This document shows, piece by piece, positions 50,536 through 62,050 of a DNA stretch of 64,000 nucleotides (positions are counted from its first letter, which is position 1; every line of letters begins with the position of its first letter). The notes beneath the pieces were generated by a model. It saw only the letters and a program-made list of their open reading frames with translations. It searched no databases and had not been told where the DNA came from. This DNA is from Ypsolopha sequella (lineage: Eukaryota; Arthropoda; Insecta; Lepidoptera; Ypsolophidae): the NCBI GenBank assembly GCA_934047225.1, contig OW203986.1:14387221-14451220 (forward strand). Direction: 5' to 3'. Position numbers and translations under genes: made by a program.

Positions 50536-52381
50536 CAGCAATTTTCAAATTTTGTGCCCACCTTCTAAAAAAATAAGTTAATTTAGAAATAGTATATTTT
50601 TTATATTTTCTTCGATGAAATGAGATACTTTAATTTTATATTTTCTGAAAAGTGGTCTAAAATTATGATTATAAACAGAACTTATTAAAAAAAAAATTTT
50701 TTACAGGAAAGGGAGAGATTTATTTTCCGTTAAGTTACCATCTTCATACACCCAAAAATGGGTTTAGTAATTGAAATTTATTCAACAGAATTTTATTATA
50801 TCATCCAAATATACAATTAAATAAGATACAATAAAAAATAAGATATGTTTAGAATAAATTTCTAGAGAAATTTTTATTATATATCATTCAGTTACCTTTC
50901 TACAATTTTAGTTTTGGAAAGTTTCATTTTCACTCTAACTGGTGGGAAAAATTGTGTATTATTAATTTATTTTGATCTAAGAATATAATTTTTATATTTT
51001 TTACTTATTCTGTTTGAATGCTATTGAATATTTGATTTTTAATTCTATTTTAAACAACATCTTTTTAAGGGGACAGTAACTGAATGGACACAGTGGTAAC
51101 TGAAAATACATTGTAAACCTTTATTTACAATGGAATAAAAAACAATAATTTTAATGTTCTTATTTAATCAAGTAGTCAAGTTTCTTTTACATTATACAAT
51201 TAGTAAAATAAAATTGAATACGGTGTTTGGGAAAAATCTAATCCGATGTAACTTCAAAAATTAATTATGGAGTAATTTAGTCTATTATTTAGTGGCCGGT
51301 TAGTTGTGCCTCTGAGTGTACATTAGGGTGTGTCGAAAATACATTTTTTTTTTCAAATTTCATATTGTAATAATGTAATTACTTTGAACGTGTAATATGT
51401 GTATGCTTTATATCTATATTACAAAATAAATGTTTTGAATTACTTTTTTATGATACTTATAATAAGATATATATTTTTTTTATTTCTACAGACAGACAGA
51501 CAAACAAAACAAAACTTCACATTTAAACAACGTAAACAGGCCCTAAAGATGTCCATTCAGTTACTTTCTCGTCCCCTTATAAGTTACTAAAGAAAAATAA
51601 CTGAAGAGACGTAACTTAAACTGTACCTTGGCAAATTGAAATATTTATATTGGTACAATGAAATTGGAAAACTACAAAGTTTCTTATAAAAAATGATGGA
51701 ATGTAAATACTGTTACAATATACTAAATAGTCGTAATTGAAATATTTTTTACTTACCGAGATATGTTGGTAACTGAACAGAACAACAAAATTAAAATATC
51801 ACATCAAAACAATAGACGACCTTGCAACTTGTTTTGGACTGAATAAATCAAAATTCCGACGGCTAGTCTGATTGCTGGGTGTTGCCATTATAAAAATAAC
51901 ACAGAAAACTTCGTTCAGTTTTATAATATTTGGCATCAAAACATTGGTAAATGAAAAGACAGTAACCATGAGGACACTTTCAGGGACAATTTATTAAAAC
52001 TAATAATAAAGGTATTTACCCTTTAAAGTGTAAAGAAATGTAATAAAATGCTTCCCCTAATCACGTCTTAAGGTTGACATCATTCACACACATTCCTATG
52101 GTACATATTTTTCGTAAAATTTAATGTTGTACAAGCTTAGCTGATTTGGGGACAATCCCTTCTCCATACAACTAAAAATCTTAACTTCATGTTTATGCAG
52201 TAATAAAAAGTAATATTTAACATATTTTTAAAATATTTTTAGTGTTCTTTTAAAATTATGAATAACATTACCGATTAGTGTCCACATTGTGTAATTTCCT
52301 CAACTGAAACTTGAGATTTAAAAATATTAAACCTCGGGACATGCATCGAAGTGCAATGGGCACAAAATTTGAAAATTGCTG
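50536..52381. mobile_element. 1.85 kb transposon-like element with 25 bp inverted ends, class unknown
   Basis: The left end CAGCAATTTTCAAATTTTGT(GCCCA) is exactly complementary to the right end (TGGGC)ACAAAATTTGAAAATTGCTG. ACTT directly precedes the left end (50532-50535) and directly follows the right end (52382-52385), a possible 4 bp duplication. The interior is very AT-rich, with no ORF over 65 codons. It repeats the phrase GTAACTGAA or its complement at least six times (about 50890, 51070, 51095, 51560, 51770, 51945). Probably a non-autonomous derivative of an autonomous element not seen here. Confidence 0.6.
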
Positions 52382-53190
52382 ACTTAGTTCTCGGTTGAGA
52401 TTGAGATTGAATTGGCTCAAACAAAAAACATTTTTAACTATAAACACTAAATCTCAGCTAGAGTTGACATGACAAACTCCAACTAAATTCCATGCGAAAT
52501 TCATTTTATTGTATTTTTAAAAATTGTATTTTAAAAATATTGTATTGTAAAATCGTATGAAATTGTGTTGGTTTTACCACCTTAATTCCATAAGATTCCC
52601 TTATGATCCATTCCCCCATGTATCCAGGCAACGAACATTTAGTAAGTACCTAGGTAGGTACTTACTTACTTGATACATTCTTTAATCTTATTATTTCTTG
52701 AAAAATTTGCGCAAACCTTGAGTGGACTAGGTATTTTATTTACTTACGTAACTAGCTTGTAGGTCATTGTTTTTTTAATGACATCTATTAGCCATCGAAA
52801 TAACATTTAAAAGAATCAAGTACCTAGGATCGTAAGCTTAGTGAGCTTCTTTTTACTATTAAACTAATTTATTTGATTTGTCTGTCTGCCTATATTGGTA
52901 TATTCAGTGGCTGTGATACCTAAATAATTGATAAGAATGATAAATAAGAGAGACAAAAATCGGTTGAATATCTTAATATTATTATCAATTTATCACAGCA
53001 ACCGCACAGATAGACTATACATAAATGTGCAGGATATAAGTACTAGTTATCCATCTATATTCCTACTTACTACATACAACGAAAAAGAAACAGAAGATAT
53101 CGTCCAAAGCGGAAACTGTGTCACGCATGTCTAGTAAAATGTCAATCCATTCACACCATTCGATCATATAACATAGGTATAAAATAAAAC
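52382..53190. other. AT-rich DNA; nothing recognised
   Basis: Low-complexity AT sequence with TAGGTACCTA-type strings (52645-52670) and no coding or transposon signature that I could identify. Confidence 0.4.
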
Positions 53191-53194
53191 CCAA

Positions 53195-53460
53195 AAAGTT
53201 TAATCAAATCGTCGAAAGCGGCCAACCAATTTAGTTACCAAGAAGAAGGGCTTCGGCCCACGACTGCGGTCGGAAGAGGCAGTGGGGGAGAAGGGTACTG
53301 AAAGGCTGCGAGCGTCGACCTTCACTCCTTTTGATCTCACCGCCATCGCCATGCCAGCGCCGACGGTACAAAAAGGAGGTCCGGCCGACTGATCCCTCGG
53401 TCGTCGTCGGTGCCATCTACACGCCGCGCCGCCACCACGCCACACACCTGCCAACTTGTA
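53195..53460. other. GC-rich block of unknown nature
   Basis: About 260 bp rich in GC between AT-rich flanks (AAGAAGAAGGGCTTCGGCCC, GTCGGAAGAGGCAGTGGGGG, CGCCGCGCCGCCACCACGCC). An 84-codon minus-strand frame (MAGVWRGGGAACRWHRRRPR...) and shorter ones overlap, none with recognisable homology. Could be a 5' UTR/promoter, a non-coding RNA or a transferred fragment. Confidence 0.3.
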
Positions 53461-53469
53461 TAATTTTCT

Positions 53470-56400
53470 GAACAGTCTTTAAGTTTGTTGCAGTTATAAA
53501 ATAGATCACAGTGCAGTGATTATCAAGGCGGGTTCAATAAAGTTCCTGAAGATGAATTTAAAGCTGAATGTTTAGATGTTATACTTACATACAATAAATA
53601 CAATAATACATAATTTTACTACACCAGAGTAATATAATGAATGACATTCAAAAGTACCTACTTAATTTATCATAATGAAACCAATATTTTCTGAATAGCA
53701 TACTGAGTAGAGTATCGTATGTCACCACTCACCACACATGTTAAAACAATTAACCCGCATAAGAAGATGAGCATCATATCATTTGATTCATTGCGGATAA
53801 TTATTGTGGGTACCAACAACTGACTGGCAGGGGCACGGGCGCAGCAGCATTTGGCGCCTTTGCTGTCGGCTGTCCTACATCTGCTTACTCGATCAGGGTT
53901 AACGCAGGGAAAAACGATTGGTCTTTTATTGTGCTCCAGAACAGCTGTTTATACAATAACGTTGTGCTACAGCAGCTCGTTAAAGGCACATTGGTATAGT
54001 TAGATATCAAAACTTTCGCTTTCTATTACCACTATGACAGAGGTCATGGAAGCCTTTTCTATCTATGTTACTCCCACTAACAGAACTTCACAAAAATTTG
54101 GTTTTCGTTTCTTATTATCATTTTTCACTGAGTTTTCCTAAATTGTTGCTAGTGTAAGGAATTATTACAGCAATGGCTAAAATTATGAAATTAATTCCCG
54201 CTCTCAGAGTCTGTACAGACTTTATTGTCAAACGGATGTTGTTGTTACTTGCAAATTGTTTTTATTTCAATCGCCTCATTAGACAGGCCTTGAAAATGGT
54301 ACCTAAGTAATCCTAAACCAGAATGATACCCGGAAGCCGTTGGCTGAAATTCTCGGAACCCTAACATCGTAATAACAAACACATCTCATCTCGCTAGGAT
54401 CCTCAACGAGTTCTCTCGTTTTAATGATGTGATGTGACAAATGACATGGGTTTGCAATTTAAATGACCTAATGTGATGTGATCTCCACGTATTTCCATGA
54501 ATCTAAGTTCCATTAGGTCTTCGTTAGTGCATTTTATTTATTCAGTTTTTATTTGGTACTTTAGTTGATATGTAGTGAGTACATACTGTTACCGTCTTCG
54601 CCTTGAGAATAAAATGATAACTTTTGTTTTTATAGGGGCTATGGGAAATTCGCACCTATGTTTTCGCAAAATCAAAAACTTATGTTTGTTCGTTCCAGGA
54701 TACATCTCCTAAAGAGCATGTAAGTACCTATTTTGTTCCATAGAATGGAAGTTACAGTTGTAAACTTGTAATTGTAACACAGAGCAATCTCATATAATTA
54801 TGGTTCGCTATAGTTGCTGTTGCAGTTGACAAGTCAGTAGAGGCCATGTGAAACGTAACAAATGGTGCAGTCTAAAAGGTTTACCCCCTGACAACTGCTA
54901 CTGCCACCCTTGGCCTAACTGTAATTAATCAAACGAGCATCTCCCCAAATTCTTTTTGGAACTTCCCGATAAAACAATTAAAAGTCAGTTGGCATTGGCA
55001 AATAATAAACAAGGGGAATGCAAGCTAATGTGCTAAATTCTTTCAAAGAAATACAAAGTCATTTTTAATATAAATGGTTTCATCTCCATTGTTGAATTCA
55101 AATCGTATTCGTTATTCTTAGGATAAAAGTATGAATAAAGATGAAATAGGTCTTTCTCATTCTAGTAGCATTTAATGAAAGAAAGTCTGATAACACCTTC
55201 ATAATAGCGAGGTAAGAGAAGGTACTAATATTGGTGTCAGAGATTGGAATGCAAGATCACCTTACAGTGAGAGGCCAGTGACCGTTTTATCTAATTGGAT
55301 ATTATGTATGCAGCAACATAGAGGTATATAATTGCATCTTTGATTACAAAAGTTTGCCGAAGCCGAAAGGCATGCCGGGTGTTCGTTTCCGAGTAGGGCA
55401 GCGTTTTCCATGTGGTTTATTAACGAGCCAATGGTGGAGCCCGTCTGGCCGGCTTCCATATTCAAATTACAGGTTTGGATTGGTGCAGGCAGCCACACTG
55501 CGGGAGAGTCGGCTACGCACGATGGGGCCGCTTTCTAGGAAATTTCTAAATTCTTAACTATAATGGCGTCCGCTATCTGCGTAATTATTCTGTGGGGTTT
55601 ACGAACGATTTCATAATAATTATAAATCTTCATTCGTGTAAAAATACTAAGCCATAACGATCCATTACAGGTAACTAATTCCTTCGCTGCAAGGTAAGGG
55701 CTGTCCATAATCAGCCTGCGCAAATACCTACTTATACAATGCTTATACATTCCAGTTTCACTCAAAATGGAAATCCAATTTTGTGCTAATATCCGCTCTC
55801 AGAATTGAAGGAGCGCTCCAGACCGCGTTTTCATTTAAAATGCGTTCGACATCAGAATTACAATTTACAATACAATCGTTTTCCATTAGGGGCAGAATAA
55901 CTCTCTGTGAAATTGTCTTGACAGAATTTAATCTGGTTAGTGAGGGGATTTACGACGAAGTTGGGGTTTTCAATATCGATAAATGCAAACAGAGCGCTCG
56001 CCACAGAGGGTGGTGTGTGGGTTTGACTTAGTTTGTAAATATTATAATATAGGTAGAAAGATAGGCAACAGGCGGTGACTACCTGCATCGCGTTATCATA
56101 GCTACCCTCCGGTATTACGCACTCGAGTGTTTAAAAAAATGGGTTTGTGAATAATGTTTAAAATTATGTTTAGGATGATAGGTACATGCGTTCACCGTCA
56201 TAATAAAACGCAGGACACTTTTTGGGCCTTATTCGAACTAAGAATAAGGCCCAATAGTAGCCAAGTGGGGTGCAGTGAATCTGTAAATTTACTACTGAGT
56301 CATGAGGATCTCATTGATCTTTTATTTCTCTTTAAATTAAAATTAAGTACCTAATAAATATTATTTTTACAAAGAAAAGACAAAATGCGCAGTATTAAAT

Positions 56401-56940
56401 CGAATTCTACTGCTCACTTCAGATGAAAAAGCATTTTATGTTTTACAATCACAAGACTCCGTACTCGACTCGTACTCGTACTTTTAAAGCATGTCCGCCC
56501 TCAATTTCAGCCACTTTTGAGCTACTTATCTGAGTAACTATGTAATTATGTAATATTATGTAATGTATAATAATATTATGTAATAATAATAATAATATAA
56601 TGCCCTATATTATTCGGACAAATTACCTTATTTCTTAGAAAAACTCCTTATCATGCAATCCATCCCGATAATGTAAAATAAGAGTTATTATAGTAGCCGG
56701 TTAACTAAACTAAGTATGGGTCATAGTTAAAAATTAAATATATTTTATAATACATTATTTATTACTTACTGCATAAGCTGACTGTACCTCTTAGCTTTTT
56801 GGAAACAACTGAGAACGAATTTGTTTATTAAATAAAATTTTGGAAACAAATGAGATTTCTAAAAAGGTCATTTTTGGAAACTGTGGGAACCACCCACTAC
56901 TTTAGTAAAACAACGCGTGTGTCTATTCGTTTAATATTCT
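53470..56940. other. Non-coding upstream DNA; one GC-richer block at 55350-55550
   Basis: No gene could be supported. 55350-55550 (GAAAGGCATGCCGGGTGTTC, GAGCCCGTCTGGCCGGCTTC, GAGAGTCGGCTACGCACGAT) is GC-richer and open in one frame on each strand (67 and 78 codons), without recognisable motifs. Possibly a conserved non-coding element. The rest is AT-rich. Confidence 0.3.
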
Positions 56941-57039
56941 AGCAAAATTTTAAATAATAATTATTAGAGTTTTAAGTATTGTATTGAGGCCAAAACTAAA
57001 ATTTTAACGATTTTTGTCTGTCTGTATGTATTTATTACA

Positions 57040-57225
57040 TTCCGTTTTAACTCGAGGACCACTCAACGTATTTGAATGCGGTTTTCTTAATTATCATCGT
57101 AGTGACCCTGGTCAACATATAGGCTATAAATAAGGGATGTTGATAAAATAATCGCCAAGCCGAAAACTGTCGATAATTGAAAGACGCTTCCATGCGAGCG
57201 AAGCCGCGGACAAAAGCTAGTACTA
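57040..57225 (-). repeat. RTE-like repeat fragment
   Basis: ATCATCGTAGTGACCCTGGT matches 17950-17970, and GCGAGCGAAGCCGCGGACAA followed by AAGCTAGTA is the familiar terminal phrase of arthropod RTE-derived repeats. Confidence 0.55.
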
Positions 57226-57324
57226 ACTCTGCGTACAATTATAAATAAAAATATTTATTATGTATGCTTTTTTGAAAGTTGTAACGAATCTCAATCACAA
57301 AGGTTGGATTACCTACTAGAGGTT

Positions 57325-57360
57325 TCTTCTTTGATCTTGATGGCGGCAAGGCGGCAAATT
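57325..57360. promoter_or_regulatory. TCF-type site next to two GCCGCC motifs
   Basis: TTCTTTGATCTTG (core 57329-57338) is followed within 4 bp by GGCGGC twice (57342-57347 and 57350-57355), i.e. GCCGCC on the minus strand, the first extending to GCCGCCA. TCF core plus helper at short spacing is the bipartite arrangement used by insect TCF. It lies 20 kb upstream of nkd. Confidence 0.3.
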
Positions 57361-57395
57361 ATAATTGATTGTGATATCCTACTTATATGACTGTA

Positions 57396-57558
57396 AAGCC
57401 GATTCCGAAGGCTTTAATTCTAGTTTTAGTGCTGTCAAAACTAAATATTCTTCATTGCAAACTAGTCCTTAAGTGTTAGGATTAGAAGCTAAATTACTTT
57501 GGAAAATTTTAAGTTTTGACAGCACTAAAACTAGAATTAAAGCCTTCAGAATCGGCTT
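57396..57558. mobile_element. 163 bp foldback MITE with TA duplication
   Basis: The left arm AAGCCGATTCCGAAGGCTTT...TAGTGCTGTCAAAACT and the right arm are complementary over about 50 bp with two mismatches. TA lies at 57394-57395 and 57559-57560. Tc1/mariner-type target. Arm similarity suggests recent origin. Confidence 0.75.
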
Positions 57559-57822
57559 TAGTACTAACCTTATTTTAAGCGCCTGTCTTGTCGATAAGTA
57601 GGTACAGAAAGAAAAAGACAAATTAAAAGTAAAATGTGTTACACCGAATTGAAACTATTGTCCATCCACACCACAACAACGTTATCCGCAATGAGACAAA
57701 TTAAACATTTTACGGCCTTTGTTTTTATCGGTTTTTTAAGTTTCTATATTTAAGGCGCTTTATGCTGCGAAAGTGTTACCACTTTAGAAAAAACTCATTA
57801 TTTACTTACTAGAATAATTATT

Positions 57823-58051
57823 GAAAATCTGCTCAAGTAAATGCGTAGATATAGCAATGAACTATTTTTAAATAGCATGGTTTTCATAGACAACGTCTTT
57901 GATGAGCTAAAATTTTAACTTTTGCTATAAACGGGCGCTTTTGGCATAAGTTGAAATTTTAGCTCATCGAAGACGTTGTCAATGAAAACAAAAACAATGC
58001 TATTTAAAAATAGTTCATCGCTATATCTACACATTTACTTCAGCAGATTTT
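57823..58051. mobile_element. 229 bp foldback MITE (arms about 105 bp)
   Basis: The left arm AAAATCTGCTCAAGTAAATG...CGTCTTTGATGAGCTAAAATTT is matched by the complement of ...AGCTCATCGAAGACGTTGTC...CATTTACTTCAGCAGATTTT. The loop is only about 25 bp. The CTTTGATG in its left arm belongs to this repeat and is not counted as a TCF site. Confidence 0.7.
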
Positions 58052-58139
58052 ACAGACACCTGAAACCCCCTTCCCTACCTCCCTCTGCCTACCATTGCGG
58101 GTAAAATGAGGGGGGCGGTGTATTGTATATATAATACAT

Positions 58140-58370
58140 ACATCCTATAGAAATTCATCCTGTGTAAATTCATTCCAAAAGGTATTTTTTGTACAAATTC
58201 ATCCCATTTCAAAAAATATATTCATAAGCTGTAAATTCCTCCTATTTTTGGGTGTAAATTCATCCCAAATTTACCCTGCTTGAGTCATATGGGATGAATT
58301 TACCCAAATATAGAAAATAGAATAAATATGTAGGATGAATTTACACCGACCCAAAAGAGGTGTCAAGTTA
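58140..58370. repeat. Cluster of AAATTCATCC motifs in both orientations
   Basis: (TGTA)AATTCATCC(C) or a one-base variant occurs at least five times on the plus strand (58151-58265) and twice inverted (about 58300 and 58335). A small palindromic repeat with internal iteration; class unknown. Confidence 0.5.
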
Positions 58371-59052
58371 ACTTCTGCGAGTTGTACAAACCTTTCCATG
58401 TTTAATCAAGGCATTTCCAATGATGGACTAATTTTCAGTTTTTAAACGGCCCCTCAAATAAATTGGCGAAATTTTTGAATTATGTGTTAGGTGGGTACTC
58501 CAAAATAGTTGTAGTGTAGGAGGTAGGGAAACGTGCAACCGAGTAGGTATTAAACTGTGCCAGGGTCGGAATCAGTAGTAAAGGGTCCCTCCGGAAGTGC
58601 ACTTCGATTCAATGCGTAAGATGATACCGAGCACGCCGTATTTAACCAAAGGGCTCGATATCCGATTCCTACCGACGACATTCATTTAAAAAAAAAACGT
58701 TTAGTTTTTTGCTGTTGTGACAAGAGAATGCTGAGAACAGACTAGCGAGTTAACATGATTCCAACGAAAATCGCATCCTGTTCTTTACGTGTATTAGCGT
58801 CGGTGAGCGCACTGACGTCCGGTACGTGCGTGCTATAATCATTTCTGTCCAAATATTGATCCCTTTTTTTACTTCCGCTCTTTTAGATTGTCCGGAAGGG
58901 GTGGATTGTTGATATTATTTATACATACAATACGTAATCAATACACTCCCCTTTTAATTGAGTTACTGGTAAACTTATATCGATGTGTGCTTTACACGCT
59001 ACATCATCACACGTAGTATAAGGTTTTTCTACCTACCCCTCCGGGAGTTAGG

Positions 59053-59222
59053 CGTGAGTGTATGTATAAGGTTTAATTGCGCGCGACGCAACTTTTGAAT
59101 AACAAGTGCGAAGAGCGTGACACGATGTTTTTGCGATTAAACAGTATGGCACGCTCCTTGCACTTGTGATTCAAGTAGTGGCGTCGCATCGTCGCGCGCG
59201 ATTATACCTTATGCTACGGGCC
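59053..59222. mobile_element. Palindromic MITE, CCGTAGCATA family, copy 3
   Basis: Arms GGTTTAATTGCGCGCGACGC and GTCGCGCGCGATTATACCTT, centre GCGTGACACGATGTTTTTGC. The full hairpin is retained. Confidence 0.7.
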
Positions 59223-59249
59223 CAGGGTGTACCTAATTCAGGGGATGAA

Positions 59250-59492
59250 GTTGCGGAAGCCGTAAGCTGGCGATAGTACTAGCTCATACGAACGTAAGTT
59301 GTAAATAAATAAAAAAAAAAATTCAGTGAAAAAATTGAGAAATCGAGAAAAAAATTTGTTGTTGCATACATTTTGGTCGGCTTATGTAACTTTTTTATGG
59401 AAAAGCCGATTTATTTTTCGCCATTCGAGGGTTGGCTTCATAGTAAAAGTTGTTCATATGGACGAGTACTATCGCCAGTTTACGGTTACCGG
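59250..59492. mobile_element. Foldback MITE, TTGCGGAAGC family, copy 2
   Basis: GTTGCGGAAGCCGTAAGCTG at the left; the right end carries GACGAGTACTATCGCCAGTT. It shares TTGAGAAATCGAGAAAAAAA and CATACATTTTGGTC with copy 3. Confidence 0.6.
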
Positions 59493-59944
59493 TATATTAG
59501 CTTAGCAAACATACTTTCAATTAATTTGAAAGTATGTTTGCTTGATTAACATTTTCTTAGCAGTTTGTTAACAATACCGGAATTTTCTATATCTACTGGG
59601 TGTAAACTGAGTCATTATGAGCTCATTATTGTACATACATACATTATTATACATGTATAAAGCTGGATGAAATTTCAGTGAGAAACTAAAAATGTGCAAT
59701 TATTTTACAAAGTCAGCCAGCACAGCACAGCCGATCGGGGAAAAAAGGGAAAAAAAGTTCCCGCTGATTTTTTAACGTAATATACTATTTGGGGTATATA
59801 TAATATAATATATTTATATAATATACCTTACATTCGTTCAGGGTCACAAATTAAGCTCCTACAAAGTCCATAAATAAATTAACAGAAATAGTTATGAAAA
59901 CAAATTTTATTTTCAGAAATAAGGATATAATAATAATAATAAAA

Positions 59945-60330
59945 CACGTAGTATTTTGGAATTTGGCTGCGTCATATTGAACCCTCAATACGCAGTCCAC
60001 ATTGATAGACTTGAAAAAATACAAAATAAATTTCTTAAATCACTTGAGTATCGAACAAGAAACTTTTTTCAAGGTTATGAGAGGGCGTCTAAACGCCAAA
60101 GCATTCCACCCTTGCAAATTAGACGCAAGTACCTAGATTATTTTCAAAATTATTAACAATAAAATTGATTCCGATGCATTACTAGAAAAGATTCCTCGTG
60201 CCTCTTCACGTTCAAAAGATACTTTTTATTTACACTTCTGCTCAACCAATTATGCAAAAAAAAACTTTTTTCCGACGTGCTTCTGACACGTATAACACAT
60301 GTCTAAGCGATATAGATATCTTTGCATTAT
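59945..60330 (+). pseudogene. Jockey-type LINE fragment, C-terminal domain of the RT ORF
   Basis: MEFGCVILNPQYAVHIDRLE, KIQNKFLKSLEYRTRNFFQG, QSIPPLQIRRKYLDY, then a frameshift near 60145 into NNKIDSDALLEKIPRASSRS and further shifted SDIDIFALSLSSYKHKV. The pattern (E.G.V.W.P.......I...Q..FL..L..R, L.L..LRR...D, DID.F) is the region after the RT palm. At least two frameshifts; no catalytic core. Confidence 0.75.
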
Positions 60331-60809
60331 CCTTATCTAGTTATAAACATAAAGTTGGAGAAGCTTTATTCTATGTATCAATGTATTCTTTGCATTTTTT
60401 TCTATATATTTTTATTTTGTGTGTATATTATTGTTAAACTACTATTCTTATATAAGTAATTAATTAATGTACAGTTAATATTGCTTGTTCATTAATGTTT
60501 AGCGTATTTTTAGTTTATCTCTTCTTGTTTAATTGTGTTCGAAAATTTTCAATAAGTGTTTCACTTTTATGGGACTTTAGATCTGTTTGTTATTGTCTAT
60601 TTATTTCTTATTATACGTGAATGACTGTTTGTTTCCTAAACAAAGAAAAAAAAAAGTAATATCACGTATGTATTTAGACCAAAAAGCATCCGCCTGCGCA
60701 AACTGGCAACCAGGCATACACGTCCAGTCCAACCCTCATTAAAAAATATTTTATTTTGAGAGGTGAACGCTACGAAAACCGAACAATAACCGCAGAAAAA
60801 AAAAAATAA

Positions 60810-61070
60810 GTTGCGGAAGCCGGAAACTGGCAACTGGCAACGATCATACGAACAACATTTCGTAAAAAATATTGAGAAATCGAGAAAAAAACAGTTGTTT
60901 CATACATTTTGATCAGGTAGCTACATATGTCCATACATATGTTCATACAAATTCCATGGCTGTGTCACTTTTCTATGGAACAGCTGATTTTTTTTAACGA
61001 TTCGAGGGTTGGCTCAGCTCGTATTGTTCGTATGGACGAGTAATATCACCAGTTTCCAGCTTCCACAACA
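60810..61070. mobile_element. Foldback MITE, TTGCGGAAGC family, copy 3
   Basis: Ends GTTGCGGAAGCCGGAAACTG and CCAGTTTCCAGCTTCCACAAC are inverted; the core has GATTCGAGGGTTGGCTC as in the other copies. Confidence 0.65.
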
Positions 61071-61441
61071 TCATATTAACACCCAATATATACGAAAAAG
61101 ATAAGCTAATGTAACGAAAGCAGATATAATCAAAGATTTCAAAAGTTTAGATGAGCGCTGGCACCTAAAATCTATTTTATTGTTTTTGAATGTGTGCGTT
61201 AAATGCCAACGCGCGCACAATACGAGTGCGCAATGCGCAATCTGTCTACCTACGGTCAGCAAACTGATCCAAGGGCGTACGCAGGGGGGCAGGTAGGGGT
61301 AGCTGCCCCCCCCCCTGGGCAAAAATACAATAAAATGGGCAATAAAGTGTGAGACAAGCAAGTGCTATGTATTAAAATTAATATATCGCTTTACACTGAA
61401 AACCAACTATTGTCTTAAAAACATACTGTATGTAAGCTATA

Positions 61442-61885
61442 ACCCGCGCAGATAAAGAAAAGATCTGAGAATGGCGGCGGGTACTTATGGTACGGTTGGC
61501 AAAACAAGTTCTCAAAAATCGATTTTTATTTTTCCTACTGACTTTTTTGTTATTAATTATTCTTTTTCATTATTATTAATTAAATATAGTAATAATAATG
61601 ACAAAAATGATTAATAAAATAAATAAGGAGCAAGGGTAAATATAACACTGGATTTTTTTTCATTTGTCTTTATTGTTTATGTTTAAATTGCTTTAGCAGG
61701 GGAGAAAAGGTTTTATAAACCACTTGGTCCAGCAGCATCTTTTATTATTTTTTTATAGTAAAAATCATAATTATTTTTTTGCAGCGCGTACAGCGCGCGT
61801 GTGTGAGTATAGATATCGATAGATTGTGAGCGAGATAGCATGCTAGCGGGCACCATTCACAGATCTTTTCTTTATCTGCGCGGGT
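61442..61885. mobile_element. TA-flanked MITE nested inside the hAT-like element
   Basis: ACCCGCGCAGATAAAGAAAA and its complement TTTTCTTTATCTGCGCGGGT are perfect 20 bp ends that continue through GATCTG. The TA dinucleotide borders both sides (61440-61441, 61886-61887). The interior, with GATTTTTTTTCATTTGTC and AT repeats, is non-coding. Confidence 0.7.
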
Positions 61886-62030
61886 TATATATACATACGG
61901 ACTACTGAAAATCCCCGGAGACTAATTTTTTGAAAGATAAATCTGATATTGAAAATACAGAGGGACGTAGTGTTCAATAATTTGTTTGTCTTTTTCGTTT
62001 TAGAACCTATGCCAATATTATTGAGTTTCT

Positions 62031-62050
62031 CCCCCCCCCCCCCCCCCCCC
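62031..62050. repeat. Poly-C run (20 C)
   Basis: Homopolymer near the right end of the hAT-like element; mirrored by a C-rich run near its left end (61302-61314). Length may be unreliable. Confidence 0.75.

Noticed and set aside
51399..51590. 63-codon ORF with DRQTKQ
   Set aside because: It reads the GACAGACAGACAAACAAA microsatellite inside the non-coding 50536-52381 element.
57874..57900. CTTTGATGAG in a possible regulatory region
   Set aside because: It belongs to the arm of a foldback MITE (57823-58051).
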